From contig DVLN01000090.1 in NCBI GenBank assembly GCA_018715465.1, forward strand, positions 1 through 7,866: a stretch of 7,866 bases of DNA. The letters are read 5' to 3'. Shown piece after piece: positions 6,891-7,866 of this stretch. This DNA is from Candidatus Faecivivens stercorigallinarum (GTDB lineage Bacteria > Bacillota > Clostridia > Oscillospirales > Ruminococcaceae). A program made the position numbers and the translations under genes. The notes below the pieces were generated by a model. It was not told the origin of the DNA and did no database searches. It saw nothing but the letters and a program-made list of their open reading frames with translations. Position 1 is the stretch's first letter. The number at the start of each line of letters is the position of its first letter.

Positions 6891-7715
6891 TCAACGGCAG
6901 GTAAACGGTTCGCCGGATGGAATAAAAACAATCGGGATATCCCCCACAAGAGGCCGGAGCCAGTCGCCAAAATGCTTCATCCCGGCTTCCTCGGTGCGAT
7001 TGTGCCCAAGGATAATCATTCCCTTATCCATTCCCAGCAGCGCAGCATCCCGGACGTAGGAAACACTGGTCCATTCGGTTGTCTCACCGCAGACAATGGT
7101 GTCAATATCTCCCTCAAACATATCCTTCATTGGCATCAGTTCATCGCCAAGCCCCAGCGAGCCGCCGCCGACCAGCACCGATACACGTTTTGTCTTCTGC
7201 CCCGGGTTTCCGACCAGACGAACCGACTCCATCCCCAGTTTTTGTTTAAAGAAATCCGCCAGTTCTCCCAGCGTCGTTTCCGGCAGATCATAATGCCACT
7301 GATTGCCGTCGGCAGACCGGTAATCCTGCCACCCCATCTCTTTGACCCAGCCGTCATAGATCAGGTCAGGGTTGTGGGCGTGCATTCGGTCGTGACAGCG
7401 CCAGATCGTGATACCACTCTCATCCAGCAGCCGTTTCTTTTCCAGAAAAACCGGGTCCTTTCCGGTCCATTCACCGGCAGACGGGTCCATCCAGACCGGC
7501 ATCGCAAGTCCCGCATGCCAGGTCGGTTCATGGGTGATGATCAGGTCGACGTCCTGACGGATGGCCTCCCGGACAACGCCGGCATCCGCCATAAATACCG
7601 AAGCAATTTTGGTGACCTCTGCTTCCGGGTTTCCGCAGTGATAGATGTCACAGGTCTCGGAAAAGGGCAGCGGAAGAGCCTGCTCAATGGCGGCGACAAT
7701 CTCTTTGACTTTCAT
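6891..7715 (-). CDS. NIF3/DUF34-family dinuclear-metal protein with an altered metal site
   Basis: A 274-residue protein of the NIF3 (YbgI/DUF34) family, whose members bind two metals in a toroidal hexamer and whose biochemical role is unsettled despite the label GTP cyclohydrolase 1 type 2. The usual LIITHHP motif reads LIITHEP here (H62, E63), so the second His ligand is replaced by Glu. The central motif is CHDRMHAHNPD (D110, with H109, H112 and H114). The C-terminal motif ILGHNRTEE keeps H238 and E242 at the canonical spacing of four. A glycine-rich VLVGGGSLGLGDE segment lies at 180-192. I chose ATG 7715 because AAAGGA sits 8 nt upstream; the ATG at 7724 overlaps that site. It is the first gene of the operon with the two esterases. 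A hydrolase or metal-chaperone role is possible; no function is assigned. Confidence 0.82.
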   Translation of the reverse strand: MKVKEIVAAIEQALPLPFSETCDIYHCGNPEAEVTKIASVFMADAGVVREAIRQDVDLIITHEPTWHAGLAMPVWMDPSAGEWTGKDPVFLEKKRLLDESGITIWRCHDRMHAHNPDLIYDGWVKEMGWQDYRSADGNQWHYDLPETTLGELADFFKQKLGMESVRLVGNPGQKTKRVSVLVGGGSLGLGDELMPMKDMFEGDIDTIVCGETTEWTSVSYVRDAALLGMDKGMIILGHNRTEEAGMKHFGDWLRPLVGDIPIVFIPSGEPFTCR

Positions 7716-7762
7716 TTGCCTCATCCTTTCATTTTTGCATATAATCCAAAATTTCTGATACC

Positions 7763-7791
7763 ATTATAGCAACTTCCAGTCAGTTTTTCAA
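7763..7791 (-). promoter_or_regulatory. Sigma-A-type promoter of the NIF3-esterase operon
   Basis: On the minus strand TTGAAA (7791-7786), a 17-nt spacer and a perfect TATAAT (7768-7763) predict a start near 7756 and a leader of about 40 nt. It is the only good minus-strand promoter I see before the three genes, whose short gaps support one transcript. Confidence 0.75.
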
Positions 7792-7799
7792 TTTCTTTA

Positions 7800-7810
7800 T
7801 CAGGTCCTGA
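7800..7810. promoter_or_regulatory. Small palindrome upstream of the operon promoter
   Basis: TCAGG and CCTGA are 5-bp inverted arms around one base, 8 bp upstream of the -35 box on the minus strand. The position would suit an activator or an upstream repressor site. It is short enough to arise by chance. Confidence 0.25.
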
Positions 7811-7826
7811 CCAAAAAGCTGTATGC

Positions 7827-7866
7827 AAAAAGGCGCCCAGCATCGGTTATACCGACGCCAGACGCC
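7827..7866 (-). terminator. Intrinsic terminator of a minus-strand gene beyond the right edge
   Basis: Read on the minus strand, GGCGTCTGGCGTCGGT (7866-7851) pairs with ACCGATGCTGGGCGCC (7847-7832) over 16 positions, four of them G-T, around a 3-nt ATA loop. Five T follow (7831-7827). It would end an upstream minus-strand gene and separate it from the NIF3-esterase operon. The stem begins exactly at the window edge and may extend further. Confidence 0.8.

Noticed and set aside
6869..6970. N-terminal extension of the EstA-like esterase by 34 residues
   Set aside because: It would overlap the NIF3-like gene by about 80 nt; the internal ATG at 6868 has a well-placed AAAGGAG and gives the normal family start.
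7716..7724. Upstream ATG at 7724 as the start of the NIF3-like protein
   Set aside because: This ATG overlaps the AAAGGA ribosome site, whereas the ATG at 7715 is 8 nt from it.
6810..7769. 319-codon plus-strand open frame opposite the NIF3-like gene
   Set aside because: It covers the opposite strand of a gene with intact NIF3 motifs, and would run across that gene's promoter. Its translation has no recognisable motif.

Overview
This window looks like a chromosomal segment of a fibre-degrading, Gram-positive anaerobe of the Clostridia, plausibly a gut Oscillospiraceae/Ruminococcaceae relative. The reasons are purine-rich Shine-Dalgarno sites, sigma-A promoters with 17-bp spacers, moderate GC by eye, and a GH120 beta-xylosidase that resembles the clostridial XylC enzymes as I remember them. 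The host assignment is inference. No tRNA, rRNA or CRISPR array is visible.

Left part (1 to about 1500): an insertion sequence of the IS5/IS1182 type, cut by the left edge of the window. Its transposase is on the minus strand and is intact as far as it can be read, with a DUF772-like N-terminal region and a DDE triad. A consensus promoter points into it. Between the element and 1901 lies a short plus-strand coding remnant with one membrane helix. It stops six bases before a bidirectional terminator, so it looks like the 3' end of a damaged gene.

Middle (1979-4848): a divergent pair. On the minus strand is a YihX-like HAD phosphatase. On the plus strand is a 661-residue GH120 beta-xylosidase with a good promoter that contains an inverted repeat, a likely operator. 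The gene ends at a strong bidirectional terminator.

Right part (4873-7866): a three-gene minus-strand operon, transcribed from a TTGAAA-N17-TATAAT promoter at 7763-7791. The order is a NIF3/DUF34-family metal protein with an altered metal site, an EstA/CE1-type alpha/beta-hydrolase esterase, and a XynE-like SGNH/GDSL esterase. The gaps are 22 and 25 nt, each with a Shine-Dalgarno site. A terminator at the right edge closes whatever minus-strand gene lies further right.

Functional reading: none of the enzymes has a visible signal peptide. The simplest model is therefore cytosolic breakdown of imported, acylated xylo-oligosaccharides: two esterases of unrelated fold remove ester groups (acetyl, perhaps feruloyl) and the GH120 enzyme releases xylose. 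The HAD and NIF3-like proteins are the unexplained members. No transporter, regulator or xylose isomerase/kinase gene lies inside the window. The most unusual points are the NIF3 protein leading an esterase operon and the 14-residue insertion between the two catalytic residues of the GH120 enzyme.
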